From contig NZ_JAAAJC010000005.1 in the NCBI RefSeq assembly GCF_009900715.1, forward strand, positions 84,262-148,261: a stretch of DNA of 64,000 nt, written 5' to 3'. Position 1 is the first letter of the stretch. Each line of letters begins with the position of its first letter. This DNA is from Halococcus salsus. Its GTDB lineage: Archaea > Halobacteriota > Halobacteria > Halobacteriales > Halococcaceae. The translations under genes were made by a program, and so were the position numbers. Below the pieces are notes generated by a model. That model ran no database searches, was not told where the DNA came from, and worked only from the letters and a program-made list of their open reading frames with translations. Shown one piece after another: positions 17,509 to 26,161 of the stretch.

Positions 17509-19386
17509 GTGGCTACTGGTAGTGCGGGGCTGATCGCACTCATCGCGGGGATCATCGCACTGGGGGTCATCTCCCAGGTCCTCGGCGACCGATTTCAGCT
17601 CCCGAGTATCATTTTCCTGTTGAGCGTGGGCCTGGTCCTCGGTCCGTTGTCGGGGCTGGTGCTCTCACATCGCATCATCACCGCGAGCACCTTCGGCGGC
17701 GCGCTCCCGATCATCGTGGGGCTCGCGGTGGCGATCATCGTCTTCGAGGGGGCCTTCCACCTCCGGGTCGAGGACCTCAGACGGACCTCGACAACGATGG
17801 TGCGGCTCACCACACTTGGCGCGGTGATATCACTGGTCGGGACGGCGGTCGTCGTCCACTACGCGATCCCCGCGCCGTGGGACGTCTCCTTCCTGATCGG
17901 TGCACTCCTCGTGGCGACCGGCCCCACCGTGATCTCGCCGATCCTCGACGTGGTGCCGGTGCGCGACAGCGTCGCGACCACGCTCGAAACCGAGGGTATC
18001 GTCAACGACGTTACCGCCGCGATCCTCGCGGTGGTGGTGTTCGAGGTGGTCTTCCAGGCCTCCGAGGGCGTCGGCGCGATCCTCGTCGTCTTCGCCCTCA
18101 AACTCGGCGTCGGGCTCGTCGTCGGGGCCGTCGTCGCCGGGCTGCTCTGGGCGTTCCTCAAGTACGTCCACCTCTCGCCGGGCAACGCCCCCCGAAACGC
18201 CCGCCTGCTCGTGCTCGCCGGTGCGCTCGTGGCCTACGGCGTGGCGAACGTCGTGACCTCGGAGGCCGGGATCGCCGCCGCCGCGGCCGCCGGGATCATC
18301 GTCGGCAACCTCGACGTCCCTTACGAGTCGGAGATAACCGATTTCAAGGGCGACATCACGCTGATCGTGCTTTCGTTCGTCTTCATCGCGCTCGCCGCGC
18401 TTCTCGACTTCGAGGCGCTCCCGCTCGGCCTCGGTGGCCTCGCGGTCGTCTTCGTCGTGATAGTCGTGCTCCGCCCGCTGCTCGTCTTCATCTCGACGGT
18501 CGGCGGTCGGTTCACCCGCGAGGAGAAGCTGTTCATGAGCGGGGTCGGGCCGCGGGGGATCATCCCGGCCTCGGTCGCGACGCTGTTCGCGGTCGAACTC
18601 CAGTCGATGGGGCTCGATACGGCGGCACAGACCCTCGTCGGCACCGTCTTCCTCGTGATCTTCGCCACCGTCGTGATCGAGGGCGGGTTAGCCAGATACT
18701 TCGCGGAGTACCTCGACGTGATCCCCATGCGCGCACTCATCGTCGGCAGCGGCAAGGTCGGTCGCGACCTCGCGGCACGCCTCGAAGCCCGCGGCGAGAA
18801 CGTCGTGATAATCGAAAGCGACGAGTCGATCGCCGAGACCGCCCGCAACGACGGCTACGCCGTCCGGATCGGCGACGCCACCGACAGCGACGTGCTCCGG
18901 ACCGCCGGGGCCGAGAACGCCTCGACGGTGGTCGCCACGACCGGCGACGACGACGTCAACCTCCTCGTGGCCCAGCTCGCCGCCACCACGTTCGACACCG
19001 AACAGGTGATCTCGCGGGTGAACCAACCCGGGAACGAGGACGCGTTCGCGGAGCTCGACGTCGAGACCATCTCCTCGACGAACGCCACCTCGTGGGCGAT
19101 CGACAACCGGATCGAACGCCCCGCGCTCTGGAACTGGATGACCGAGCTCGGCCGGTCGGGCGACGTCCAGGAGTTCGAGGTCACCGCCGAGGACGTCGCG
19201 GGCAAGACCATCTCCGAACTCGGCTCGGCCATCCCCGACGGCTGTCTGATCGCCCTCGTCGGCCGGGACGGCGAGAACAAGGTCCCCGACGGCGACTTCG
19301 AGCTCCAACACGGCGACCGCATCACGCTCGTCGGCCAGAACCAAGCCGTCAAGGACGCGCTCTCGCGATTCCACCCCGCCGACTAA
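17509..19386 (+). CDS. Na+/H+ (CPA-type) antiporter with TrkA domains
   Basis: A 625-residue membrane protein. Residues 1-400 hold about twelve membrane segments of a cation/proton antiporter (for instance LIALIAGIIALGVISQVLG and VATGPTVISPILD). From about 407, ALIVGSGKVGRDLAARLEARG begins an NAD-binding TrkA-N (RCK) domain, followed by a TrkA-C domain ending at the C-terminus. It would exchange Na+ or K+ for H+ at the cytoplasmic membrane, gated by nucleotide binding to the cytosolic domains. It starts with GTG behind a good GGAGG site. In a salt-in organism it likely helps manage ion balance. Confidence 0.9.
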   Translation: MATGSAGLIALIAGIIALGVISQVLGDRFQLPSIIFLLSVGLVLGPLSGLVLSHRIITASTFGGALPIIVGLAVAIIVFEGAFHLRVEDLRRTSTTMVRLTTLGAVISLVGTAVVVHYAIPAPWDVSFLIGALLVATGPTVISPILDVVPVRDSVATTLETEGIVNDVTAAILAVVVFEVVFQASEGVGAILVVFALKLGVGLVVGAVVAGLLWAFLKYVHLSPGNAPRNARLLVLAGALVAYGVANVVTSEAGIAAAAAAGIIVGNLDVPYESEITDFKGDITLIVLSFVFIALAALLDFEALPLGLGGLAVVFVVIVVLRPLLVFISTVGGRFTREEKLFMSGVGPRGIIPASVATLFAVELQSMGLDTAAQTLVGTVFLVIFATVVIEGGLARYFAEYLDVIPMRALIVGSGKVGRDLAARLEARGENVVIIESDESIAETARNDGYAVRIGDATDSDVLRTAGAENASTVVATTGDDDVNLLVAQLAATTFDTEQVISRVNQPGNEDAFAELDVETISSTNATSWAIDNRIERPALWNWMTELGRSGDVQEFEVTAEDVAGKTISELGSAIPDGCLIALVGRDGENKVPDGDFELQHGDRITLVGQNQAVKDALSRFHPAD

Positions 19387-19411
19387 CCGTTCTCCTCTGT
19401 CTCCGTCGAGA

Positions 19412-20365
19412 CTACATGTAGCCGAGGTCGCGCAGGCGCTCCATCAGCCCCTCCTTGTCCTGGGCGCGGCCCTCGCGCTCGGTGGAGCCCTCCAGGTCCT
19501 GAAGCCACGCGGGGCGCTCGCTGGACTTGCCCGACCCGGATTCGGTCCCGAGCGAGCGAAAGCCCTCGAAGTACTTCGGGCTGACAGGGATGTCCTCGGC
19601 GGTGAGACCGTCGGGGAGGTCGTCGGTACTCTCGGGGACGTGGCCGGCCGGGTAGCCCTCGACGGTGTCCGGGACGACGGCGTTCCAGAAGGCGTCCCAG
19701 ACGTCCACCTCCTCGAACTGGAGGATGGGGTGGACCCGGTCGTGGGGCGGGTAGATCTCGGGGTCGTGGCGCGGGCTGAAGAAGGTCTCGCCGGCGCGGG
19801 CCTCCTGTTCGTCCCAGCGGACGCCCGAGAAGATCCCGTCGAACCCCGTGGATTCGAGGACCTCGTTCAGCGCCACCGTCTTCAGGAGGTGGTTGCCCTC
19901 GAACGAATCCGCATCCAGGGTGAGGGTGTCGCCTTCGTAGTCGATACGGTCGAGCTCGCGGCGGTTCGTCTCGCCGAGGTCCGAGAGCGGGATCTCGTCG
20001 CCTGGCTCGGCACCGAGACCGGCGATGGCCTCGTTGCGCGCGAATCGGAGGTCGAGGTCCCACTGCTCGGCCCAGCGCTCGGCGAACGCCATCACCTCGG
20101 GGAAGTGTTCGAAGTGGTCGATGAACACGACCGGCGGAACGTCGATATCGCGCTCGCGCGCGACCTCTCGTACCACGTAGAGTACGAGCGTCGAGTCCTT
20201 CCCGCCGGTCCACATCACTGCGGGGTTCTCGTACTGGTCGAGCGCGGTCGCAGTCACGCTCGCGGCCTTTTCGAGTTTGTCCGAGAGGGTCGGGTACGCG
20301 CCCGCGTCGTGGTCGTCGCCGTCGGTGTAGTCCACGTCGAGGTACTCGGGGAACTGGTGGCTCAT
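19412..20365 (-). CDS. CysD/PAPS-reductase-like PP-loop protein, paralogue 1
   Basis: A 317-residue adenine-nucleotide alpha-hydrolase-fold protein. The PP-loop is TGGKDS at residues 53-58. FIDHFEHFPEV and SGVRWDEQEARAGETFFSPR resemble the corresponding parts of CysD, the small subunit of ATP sulfurylase, more than CysH. There is not a single cysteine, so it cannot be a classical thioredoxin-dependent PAPS reductase. It is roughly 60 per cent identical by eye to the 323-residue protein at about 21.2-22.1 kb, and both share the same C-terminal ending (LRDLGYM). No CysN partner is in the window. Reaction unknown. Confidence 0.7.
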   Translation of the reverse strand: MSHQFPEYLDVDYTDGDDHDAGAYPTLSDKLEKAASVTATALDQYENPAVMWTGGKDSTLVLYVVREVARERDIDVPPVVFIDHFEHFPEVMAFAERWAEQWDLDLRFARNEAIAGLGAEPGDEIPLSDLGETNRRELDRIDYEGDTLTLDADSFEGNHLLKTVALNEVLESTGFDGIFSGVRWDEQEARAGETFFSPRHDPEIYPPHDRVHPILQFEEVDVWDAFWNAVVPDTVEGYPAGHVPESTDDLPDGLTAEDIPVSPKYFEGFRSLGTESGSGKSSERPAWLQDLEGSTEREGRAQDKEGLMERLRDLGYM

Positions 20366-20508
20366 CGACGGCTCAAACGGGCACCGGGGTAATGTAGGTT
20401 TTCGCCGACGCGTGGCCGATGGGTGTGGGCTAGATCGACAGGAGAACCGAAATCACGGTCTTCAGGTGGGCGGAACGGCTTTTTCCTCGGACGACCTCTG
20501 GGTGCATC

Positions 20509-20721
20509 GTGAGTACCACGACAGGCGGACGGCGTGTGAGCGGTAAAGCGGGCTACGAGTACAAGGTCGTCAAAGCGCCGACCAGCTTCTGGTGGTTTCG
20601 CATCGAGCGCGACGAGACCGAACGGCTGTTGAACGAGCTCGCGGCGGACGGGTGGGAGCTCGACGAGGCCGTCGTCAACTGGTGGGGCGGTGCCGAACTG
20701 TTCCTGCGCCGGTCGCGTTGA
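20509..20721 (+). CDS. DUF4177-like small protein
   Basis: A 70-residue protein starting with GTG. The pattern YEYKVVKAP followed by LLNELAADGWELDEAVVN and a final strand resembles DUF4177, a small two-layer fold found across bacteria and archaea with no known biochemical role. A second member lies at about 39.3 kb. It sits divergently from the first PP-loop paralogue. The start codon is preceded by an AT-rich TTTTTCC run at about 20480. Family likeness is moderate, function unknown. Confidence 0.7.
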   Translation: MSTTTGGRRVSGKAGYEYKVVKAPTSFWWFRIERDETERLLNELAADGWELDEAVVNWWGGAELFLRRSR

Positions 20722-20833
20722 AGACGGTCCGTCGGTCCTTCGTTCGTTCCTCCGATTCGACTTCGCTGCTCAGCTATCCGCCGTGACCGAAGTGGGGTAA
20801 TTCCCGAGGATGAACGCCGTGGCTCTCCCCTAC

Positions 20834-21019
20834 TTACGACATCCGTTCTTCTCGTTCCGTCTCTTCGTTCTCGAGGAGTTCTTTTATCTCCTTGACGTCG
20901 TTCGATATCTGGAAGACCTTCACGATGGCGGCGATGACGACGATGACGATCGCTATTTGAATCAGTAGCCACACCAATCCGAGAATCCCGAATATTTGGA
21001 GTTGCAACAGAGTAGACAT
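20834..21019 (-). CDS. small single-span membrane protein with charged tail
   Basis: A 61-residue protein: a hydrophobic segment of about 33 residues (FGILGLVWLLIQIAIVIVV) followed by a charged helix rich in Lys and Glu (KEIKELLENEETEREER). Three in-frame ATGs are available; a TATA-like AATATACTT at 21050-21058 predicts a transcription start near 21028, which favours the ATG at 21019 over the one at 21040. I do not recognise the family. It is more AT-rich than its neighbours. It lies between the two PP-loop paralogues. Confidence 0.6.
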   Translation of the reverse strand: MSTLLQLQIFGILGLVWLLIQIAIVIVVIAAIVKVFQISNDVKEIKELLENEETEREERMS

Positions 21020-21160
21020 GAGCATGCAGAACACGACCATCGGGATAGGAATATACTTTGGGCGACTCGGGCACTTCTTTTATATCACGTAGTGCGGCAT
21101 ACGAAAGAGCTGGATACACATCCGGAGCTACCGCGGTTGAAAGGGTGAGCTACCCGAACT

Positions 21161-22132
21161 TCACATGTAACCGAGGTCGCGCAGGCGCTCCATCAGGTCC
21201 TCCTTGTCTTGGGCGCGGCCGGCGCGTTCGGTCGTGTTGTCGAGATCCTGGAGCCAGGCGGGCGTGGACTCGGTCTTGTCGGTCGAGACCTCGCTGCCCA
21301 GCGAGCGGAAGCCCTCGAAGTACTTCGGGCTGACAGGGATGTCCTCGTGGGTCAGGCCGTTCGGCAGGTCGTCGTAGTCCTGGGGCACGTAGCCCTCGTC
21401 GGGGTACTCCTCGACGGTCTCGGGCACGACGAAGTGCCAGAAGGTCTCCCAGACGTCGGCCTCGTCGAACTGCAGGATCGGCTGGATGCGGTCGTGGGGC
21501 GGGTAGATCTCGGGGTCGTGGCGCGGGCTGAAGAAGGTCTCGTCGGCGCGGGCCTCCTGTTCGTCCCAGCGGATGCCCGAGAGGATGCCGTCGATGTCGT
21601 ACTCCTCGAGGGCGTCGTTGAGCGCCACGGTCTTGAGGAGGTGGTTGCCCACGTAGGTGTCGAGCAGGAACGGGAAGGTGTCCTCCTCGTACTCGAGGAT
21701 GTCGCGGATGTGGTGCTGGTTGTGCTCGGAGAGCTCCGAGACCGGGATGTCGTCACCGGGTTCGATGTCGTTCTCCTCGACGTAGCGGCCGGCGTCGTCG
21801 TTGCGGGCGTAGACGACTTCGAGGTCCCACTCGTCGGCCCAGTGCTCGACGAAGTCGAACAGCTCGTCGAAGTGCTGGTAGTGGTCGATGAAGATCACGG
21901 GCGGGACGTCGAGGTCGAAGCGGTCGGCGACCTCCTTCACGAAGTAGAGGGTGAGCGTCGAGTCCTTCCCGCCGGTCCACATCACGGAGGGGTTATCGTA
22001 CTGTTCGAGACCGCGTCGGGTGACCTCGATCGCCTTCTCGATCTTGTCCTCTATCGTCGGGTAGTCCTCGGGGTCTTCACCTTCGCCGTCGGTGTAATCC
22101 ACGTCGAGGTAGTCGGGGAACTCGGTTGCCAT
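21161..22132 (-). CDS. CysD/PAPS-reductase-like PP-loop protein, paralogue 2
   Basis: A 323-residue paralogue of the protein at about 19.4-20.4 kb, with TGGKDS at the same residues (53-58), the same FIDHYQHFDEL and SGIRWDEQEARADETFFSPR segments, and the same ending. It too contains no cysteine. The start MATEFPDYLDVDY was fixed by alignment with the paralogue's MSHQFPEYLDVDY. The fold binds and hydrolyses ATP to AMP and pyrophosphate; sulfate activation, or adenylation of another substrate, are both possible. The two genes are on the same strand, separated by one gene on each strand, which suggests tandem duplication followed by insertion. Confidence 0.7.
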   Translation of the reverse strand: MATEFPDYLDVDYTDGEGEDPEDYPTIEDKIEKAIEVTRRGLEQYDNPSVMWTGGKDSTLTLYFVKEVADRFDLDVPPVIFIDHYQHFDELFDFVEHWADEWDLEVVYARNDDAGRYVEENDIEPGDDIPVSELSEHNQHHIRDILEYEEDTFPFLLDTYVGNHLLKTVALNDALEEYDIDGILSGIRWDEQEARADETFFSPRHDPEIYPPHDRIQPILQFDEADVWETFWHFVVPETVEEYPDEGYVPQDYDDLPNGLTHEDIPVSPKYFEGFRSLGSEVSTDKTESTPAWLQDLDNTTERAGRAQDKEDLMERLRDLGYM

Positions 22133-22292
22133 AGCGTAATGAGATATAATTACGTCCATGAAAGGCGTTGCGGCTTCGCTTTCGAGTGTGACGTGATACC
22201 GCACACGATGGTCCCTCACAACGACCGACGGGAATGGTCGCCCACTGAGTATGTCGAGCAAAATCGGGCCGCTCGGTCACCGAGTTGCCCTC

Positions 22293-22481
22293 TCAGCGTC
22301 GCGTGGCGCGGTACTCGCCGTGCTGGACGCCGACGAACAGGGTGACAATGCCGAAGACCAGCAGGCCGCCGAGCACCATCCCGACCGTCGAGGCGGTCAT
22401 CGGGCTCATGAACGTGCCGATGGCGATGATCGCGAACAACACCACGAATATCCCGGCCGTCTTCGGGAGGTCGAACTCCAT
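22293..22481 (-). CDS. two-span small membrane protein
   Basis: A 62-residue protein, nearly all hydrophobic, with two predicted spans (GIFVVLFAIIAIGTF and VGMVLGGLLVFGIVTLFVG) and a positively charged C-terminus. Such small membrane proteins are common and conserved in haloarchaea but have no known role. Its length, composition and codon use support it as a real gene. It lies between the second PP-loop paralogue and the aldo/keto reductase, all on the minus strand. Confidence 0.65.
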   Translation of the reverse strand: MEFDLPKTAGIFVVLFAIIAIGTFMSPMTASTVGMVLGGLLVFGIVTLFVGVQHGEYRATRR

Positions 22482-22538
22482 GCCGGGTCTACGGGCGCAG
22501 CGAGAATACGTTTTCGTTACTCGGCAATCGGCGGAGCC

Positions 22539-23369
22539 CTACCAGGGGGAGTCGTCGGGGTCGACCTGGCGCTCGACGGTGTCGATCCCGTCGATGGTCT
22601 CGACGTCCTCGTCGTCGAGGTCGAGGTGCAGGGACTCCCAGTTGTCGCGGATGTGCTCCTCGCTCGTGGCCTTCGGGATCACGGTGACGCCCTTCTCGCG
22701 GAGCCACGCGAGACTGACCTGGGCCTCGCTCGCGTCGTGTTTCTCGGCGACCTCGCTTATCTCGTCGACGTCGAAGACCTTCCCGCGCGCGAGCGGGGAG
22801 TACGCGACGAGTTCGATGTCGTGTTCGTCGCAGTACTCCCGAAGTTCCTCTTGGGGGAGGAGGGGGTTCATCTCGACCTGGTTCGCGAAGATCGGTTCGT
22901 CGAGGATCTCCCGTGCCTCGTCGAGGTGCTCGGGCTCGAAGTTCGAGACGCCGATGTGGTCGATGAGGCCCTCGTCGACGAGTTCCTCGAAGGCCGGGAG
23001 GGTCTCTTCGGGTTCGTACGTGTTCTGCGGCCAGTGGATGTAGAGCAGGTCGACCGAATCGACGCCAAGTTTGTCGAGGCTCTCGTGGGTCGAGTCGATG
23101 ACGTCGTCGTGCGCGAGGTTCTCGGTCCAGACCTTCGTGGCGAGGAAGAACTCCTCGCGGTCGAGGTCGGCCTGTTCGATGCCGTCGCCGACGCTGTCCT
23201 CGTTGCCGTAGGCCTGGGCGGTGTCGATATGGCGATAGCCCATGTCGAGGGCGGTTCGGACGCTCTCGGCACACGCCTCGGGGTCCTCGTTCTCCCAGGT
23301 GCCGAGCCCGAAGGTCGGCATCCCGCTGGCTCGCTCGACGCTCTCCGACGTGAGTTCCTCTTGAGACAT
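22539..23369 (-). CDS. aldo/keto reductase
   Basis: A 276-residue NADPH-dependent reductase of the AKR superfamily with an (alpha/beta)8 barrel. The catalytic tetrad is visible: Asp-Tyr in GYRHIDTAQAYGNEDSVG, a lysine in FLATKVW, and a histidine in YIHWPQ. NADPH-binding residues lie in VTVIPKATSEEH near the C-terminus. It is closest to the prokaryotic 2,5-diketo-gluconate/glyoxal-reductase-like group, but the substrate cannot be deduced. Upstream is the longest gene-free stretch of the window (copy 3 of the dispersed element). Confidence 0.88.
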   Translation of the reverse strand: MSQEELTSESVERASGMPTFGLGTWENEDPEACAESVRTALDMGYRHIDTAQAYGNEDSVGDGIEQADLDREEFFLATKVWTENLAHDDVIDSTHESLDKLGVDSVDLLYIHWPQNTYEPEETLPAFEELVDEGLIDHIGVSNFEPEHLDEAREILDEPIFANQVEMNPLLPQEELREYCDEHDIELVAYSPLARGKVFDVDEISEVAEKHDASEAQVSLAWLREKGVTVIPKATSEEHIRDNWESLHLDLDDEDVETIDGIDTVERQVDPDDSPW

Positions 23370-23520
23370 ACACGCAGGACAACGGGCGACAGTTGAAAAG
23401 CGGTTGTGAAACCGGCGAATGGAACTGGTTCGTGTGCGTGTCATGCCCTCTCTCGCACGATCTCGGGCGGTGGAGGGTCGCCACGATCGAGCGGACGGTG
23501 ACGGAGCGGTGGGTTCGGTG

Positions 23521-24037
23521 CGGCCGCCGTGCGGTTGCGGTGCAGGCCTGGTGGATGAAGGGCGAACGAGCGGTGCGAGGCACGAGCAACGCGAGCGCCT
23601 CGATGCGAACGGCGAACGGGGCGTGGCCGACCACTGGGAGGTGGTTCGAAAATCTCCGATTTTCGTCACTGAGCGGAGCGAAGCTCCGCGAGGTCCAAAA
23701 GAGTCGGAGACTCTTTTGACGATCACGAGAGAGCTTTGCTCTCTCGAACGACCACGAGGCGAACGGCGACCGCAGGAAGCCGTGAGCGAAGTGAGCCGTG
23801 AGCGGAGCGACTGAGGGCTTCGGCGGAGGCGGTACTGAGCGGTCGCGGAGAAGTCAGCGTTTGCACCGCGAACGAGCGGAGCGAGTGAGCGGGCCGACGA
23901 CTGACCGCAGTTCTCGTGAGCGACCAGAGGGAGCGAACGAGAGCACGGAAGAGCGAAGCTCTTCCGGTGGGAAGGAGGAAGCTTTTGATCCACATTTTGC
24001 CAGCGAGCCGAAGGCGAGCGCAGCAAAAGGTGGGGCG
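23521..24037 (-). repeat. dispersed intergenic element, copy 3 (longest, B-type with extra hairpins)
   Basis: Most of the 682-base gap between the aldo/keto reductase and methylmalonyl-CoA epimerase genes. Read on the minus strand it begins with CCACCTTTTGC (24023-24033), its partner GCAAAATGTGG (23990-24000), then ATCAAAAGC, the GAAGAGC/GCTCTTC hairpin, GTCGTCGGCCCGCTCACTCG, CCGCCTCCGCCGAAGCCCTC and CGCCCTTCATCCACCAGGCC. The same blocks in the same order occur at 31.6 and 58.9 kb. Extra hairpins are inserted between blocks. Open frames cross it, but none resembles a protein family. Confidence 0.75.
23647..23746. repeat. four consecutive perfect hairpins
   Basis: Within copy 3, in 100 bases: CGAAAAT/ATTTTCG with loop CTCCG (23647-23665), GCGGAGC/GCTCCGC loop GAA (23673-23689), CAAAAGAGTC/GACTCTTTTG loop GGA (23696-23718), CGAGAGAGC/GCTCTCTCG loop TTT (23726-23746). 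Stems are 7, 7, 10 and 9 pairs without mismatch. Confidence 0.95.
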
Positions 24038-24051
24038 TAAACGGTGGGGGC

Positions 24052-24435
24052 CTAGTGTTCGACCAGTTCCACGAGCACCCCACCCGTCGACTTCGGGTGG
24101 AGAAACGCCACCTCGTGGCCCCACGCGCCGGGTCGCGGGTCGGTGTCGATCGGCTCGACGCCGTGGTCGACGACCCGGTCGAGCGTCGCCCGGATATCGT
24201 CGGTGGCGAGCGCGAGATGGTGGATGCCCGGTCCATTGGAGTCGAGATAGCGCGCGATGGTGCCGTCGTCTTCGGGTTCGAGGAGTTCGAAATAGCCGTT
24301 TCCGCAGTCGAGAAAGACGACGGTCATCCCATCGACGGTCTCCTCGTGGACGACCGGGGTGTCGAAGAGGATCGAGAAGCGGTCGGCGAGGCCGCTGGCG
24401 TCGTCGGTCGCGATGCCGGCGTGGTCGAAGTTCAC
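24052..24435 (-). CDS. mce: methylmalonyl-CoA epimerase
   Basis: A 127-residue vicinal-oxygen-chelate protein that interconverts (R)- and (S)-methylmalonyl-CoA. Metal ligands are apparent as His in NFDHAGIAT, His in GPGIHHLAL and Glu in VLVELVEH, spaced as in the family. The gene begins with GTG that overlaps the stop of the mutase gene by four bases (24432-24435), so the two are translationally coupled and act in sequence. The product of the pair is succinyl-CoA. The downstream end abuts copy 3 of the intergenic element. Confidence 0.92.
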   Translation of the reverse strand: MNFDHAGIATDDASGLADRFSILFDTPVVHEETVDGMTVVFLDCGNGYFELLEPEDDGTIARYLDSNGPGIHHLALATDDIRATLDRVVDHGVEPIDTDPRPGAWGHEVAFLHPKSTGGVLVELVEH

Positions 24436-26114
24436 AGCGCAGCCCCGCCCTGGTGTTCGCCGAAGACGTCACGCATCGCGTCGCAGATCTCGCCGGTGGT
24501 GGCCTCGGCCTTCACCGCGTCGACGAGGTACGGCATCAGGTTCGCATCGCCCGCGGCGGCGTCGTGAACCGCCGCGAGGGCCTCCTCGACCGCGTCGTCG
24601 TCGCGCTCGTCACGGACGGTTTGGAGCCGCTCGCGCTGGCGCTCTTGGTCTTCTTCGGTGACCTCCTCGATGTCCACTTCGGGCTCCTCGTCGACCTGGT
24701 ACTCGTTGACGCCGACGATGGTTCGCTCGCCCTCGTCGATCTCGCGCTGGCGCTCGAAGGCCACGTCCTGGACCTGGCGCTGAACCCACTGGTCCTCGAT
24801 CGCCCGGAGCATCCCGCCCTTCTCATCCACTGTATCGAGGATCTCGAAGGCCTCTTCCTCCAACTCGTCGGTCAGGCTCTCGACGTAGTAGCTCCCCGCG
24901 AGCGGGTCGACGGTGTCGGCGGCTCCCGACTCGTGGGCGAGGATCTGCTGGGTCCGGAGGGCCGTGCGAACGGATTTCTCCGTGGGAAGCGCGAGCGCCT
25001 CGTCCTTCCCGTTGGTGTGGAGGCTCTGTGTCCCCCCCAGAACTGCGGCGAGCGCCTGGTAGGCCACCCTGACGACGTTGTTGTCGATCTGCTGGGCGGT
25101 CAGGGCGGAGCCCGCGGTCTGGGTGTGGAACTTGAGCTTCTTCGAGTCGGGGTCGTCGGTCCCGAACCGCTCATCCATGATCTTGGCCCACATCCGGCGG
25201 GCGGCCCGGAACTTCGCGACCTCCTCGAAGACGTTGTTGTACGACGCGAAGAAGAAGGAGAGCTGGGGCGCGAACTCCTCGACCGCGAGGCCCGCGTCGA
25301 GCGCGGCCTCGACGTACTGGATGCCGTCGCCGAGCGTGAAGGCGATCTCCTGGGCCGCCGACGAGCCCGCCTCGCGGATGTGATAGCCCGAGATCGAGAT
25401 GGTGTTGAAGTTCGGGACCTCCTCGGCGCAGAACTCGAAGATGTCGGTTATAATTCGCATCGAGGGCTCGGGCGGGTAGATGTAGGTGTTGCGCGCGACG
25501 TACTCCTTCAGCACGTCATTCTGGATGGTCCCCCGGAGCTCCTCGCGCGGGACGCCCTGCTCGTCGCCGACGGCGATGTACATCGCGAGCAGGACCGAGG
25601 CGGGCGCGTTGATGGTCATGCTCGTCGATACCTCGGAAAGCGAGATGCCCTCGAAGACGGTCTCCATGTCGTGGATCGAGTCGATCGCCACCCCGCTCTT
25701 CCCGACCTCGCCGGCAGCCATCTCGTTGTCCGAATCGTAGCCCATCTGCGTCGGCAGGTCGAACGCCATCGACAACCCCGTCTGGCCCTCGTCGATGAGA
25801 TACTGATAGCGCTCGTTGGTCTCCTCCGCCGTGCCCATCCCGGCGTACTGGCGCATGGTCCAGAGCCGCCCGCGGTACATCGTCGGGTAGACCCCGCGCG
25901 TGAACGGCTCCTCACCCGGAAATCCGAACGCCTCGTCGTATTCGTGGTCAGCGAGGTCGTCGGGGGTGTAGAGCCGGTCGACGGTGTGGCCGTCGGTGTC
26001 GGTGGTGAACTCGTCCTTTCGCTCGCCGAAACGGTCGAGCACCGGGTCGAGGGTCTCGTCCTCCCAGTCGTCTTTCGCCGACCGGATCGCGGCGAGGTCG
26101 TCGGGGTCGAACAT
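24432..26114 (-). CDS. mcmA1: methylmalonyl-CoA mutase catalytic subunit
   Basis: A 560-residue large-chain protein that rearranges methylmalonyl-CoA to succinyl-CoA with adenosylcobalamin. The substrate barrel is complete (for example [20 protein letters not shown] from residue about 65, [16 protein letters not shown], and [13 protein letters not shown]). The C-terminal B12-binding domain with its DXHXXG motif is missing, as expected for split archaeal enzymes, so a separate small subunit must be encoded elsewhere. Starting ATG is at 26114; the frame could extend two codons to a TTG. With mce it forms the last steps of propionyl-CoA assimilation. Confidence 0.94.
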   Translation of the reverse strand: MFDPDDLAAIRSAKDDWEDETLDPVLDRFGERKDEFTTDTDGHTVDRLYTPDDLADHEYDEAFGFPGEEPFTRGVYPTMYRGRLWTMRQYAGMGTAEETNERYQYLIDEGQTGLSMAFDLPTQMGYDSDNEMAAGEVGKSGVAIDSIHDMETVFEGISLSEVSTSMTINAPASVLLAMYIAVGDEQGVPREELRGTIQNDVLKEYVARNTYIYPPEPSMRIITDIFEFCAEEVPNFNTISISGYHIREAGSSAAQEIAFTLGDGIQYVEAALDAGLAVEEFAPQLSFFFASYNNVFEEVAKFRAARRMWAKIMDERFGTDDPDSKKLKFHTQTAGSALTAQQIDNNVVRVAYQALAAVLGGTQSLHTNGKDEALALPTEKSVRTALRTQQILAHESGAADTVDPLAGSYYVESLTDELEEEAFEILDTVDEKGGMLRAIEDQWVQRQVQDVAFERQREIDEGERTIVGVNEYQVDEEPEVDIEEVTEEDQERQRERLQTVRDERDDDAVEEALAAVHDAAAGDANLMPYLVDAVKAEATTGEICDAMRDVFGEHQGGAAL

Positions 26115-26161
26115 GGCCAACCTCGGGCCGACGCGACCTTAACGGTTGTTCGCCGACCCTC

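Noticed and set aside
22141..22152. TATA-like GATATAAT upstream of the second PP-loop paralogue
   Set aside because: It is only about 10-20 bases before the start codon, so transcription would begin inside the gene; the start is fixed by the paralogue alignment.
23795..24040. Open frames in the longest intergenic element as small genes
   Set aside because: They follow hairpin and repeat blocks shared with other loci, lack start signals and resemble no protein family.
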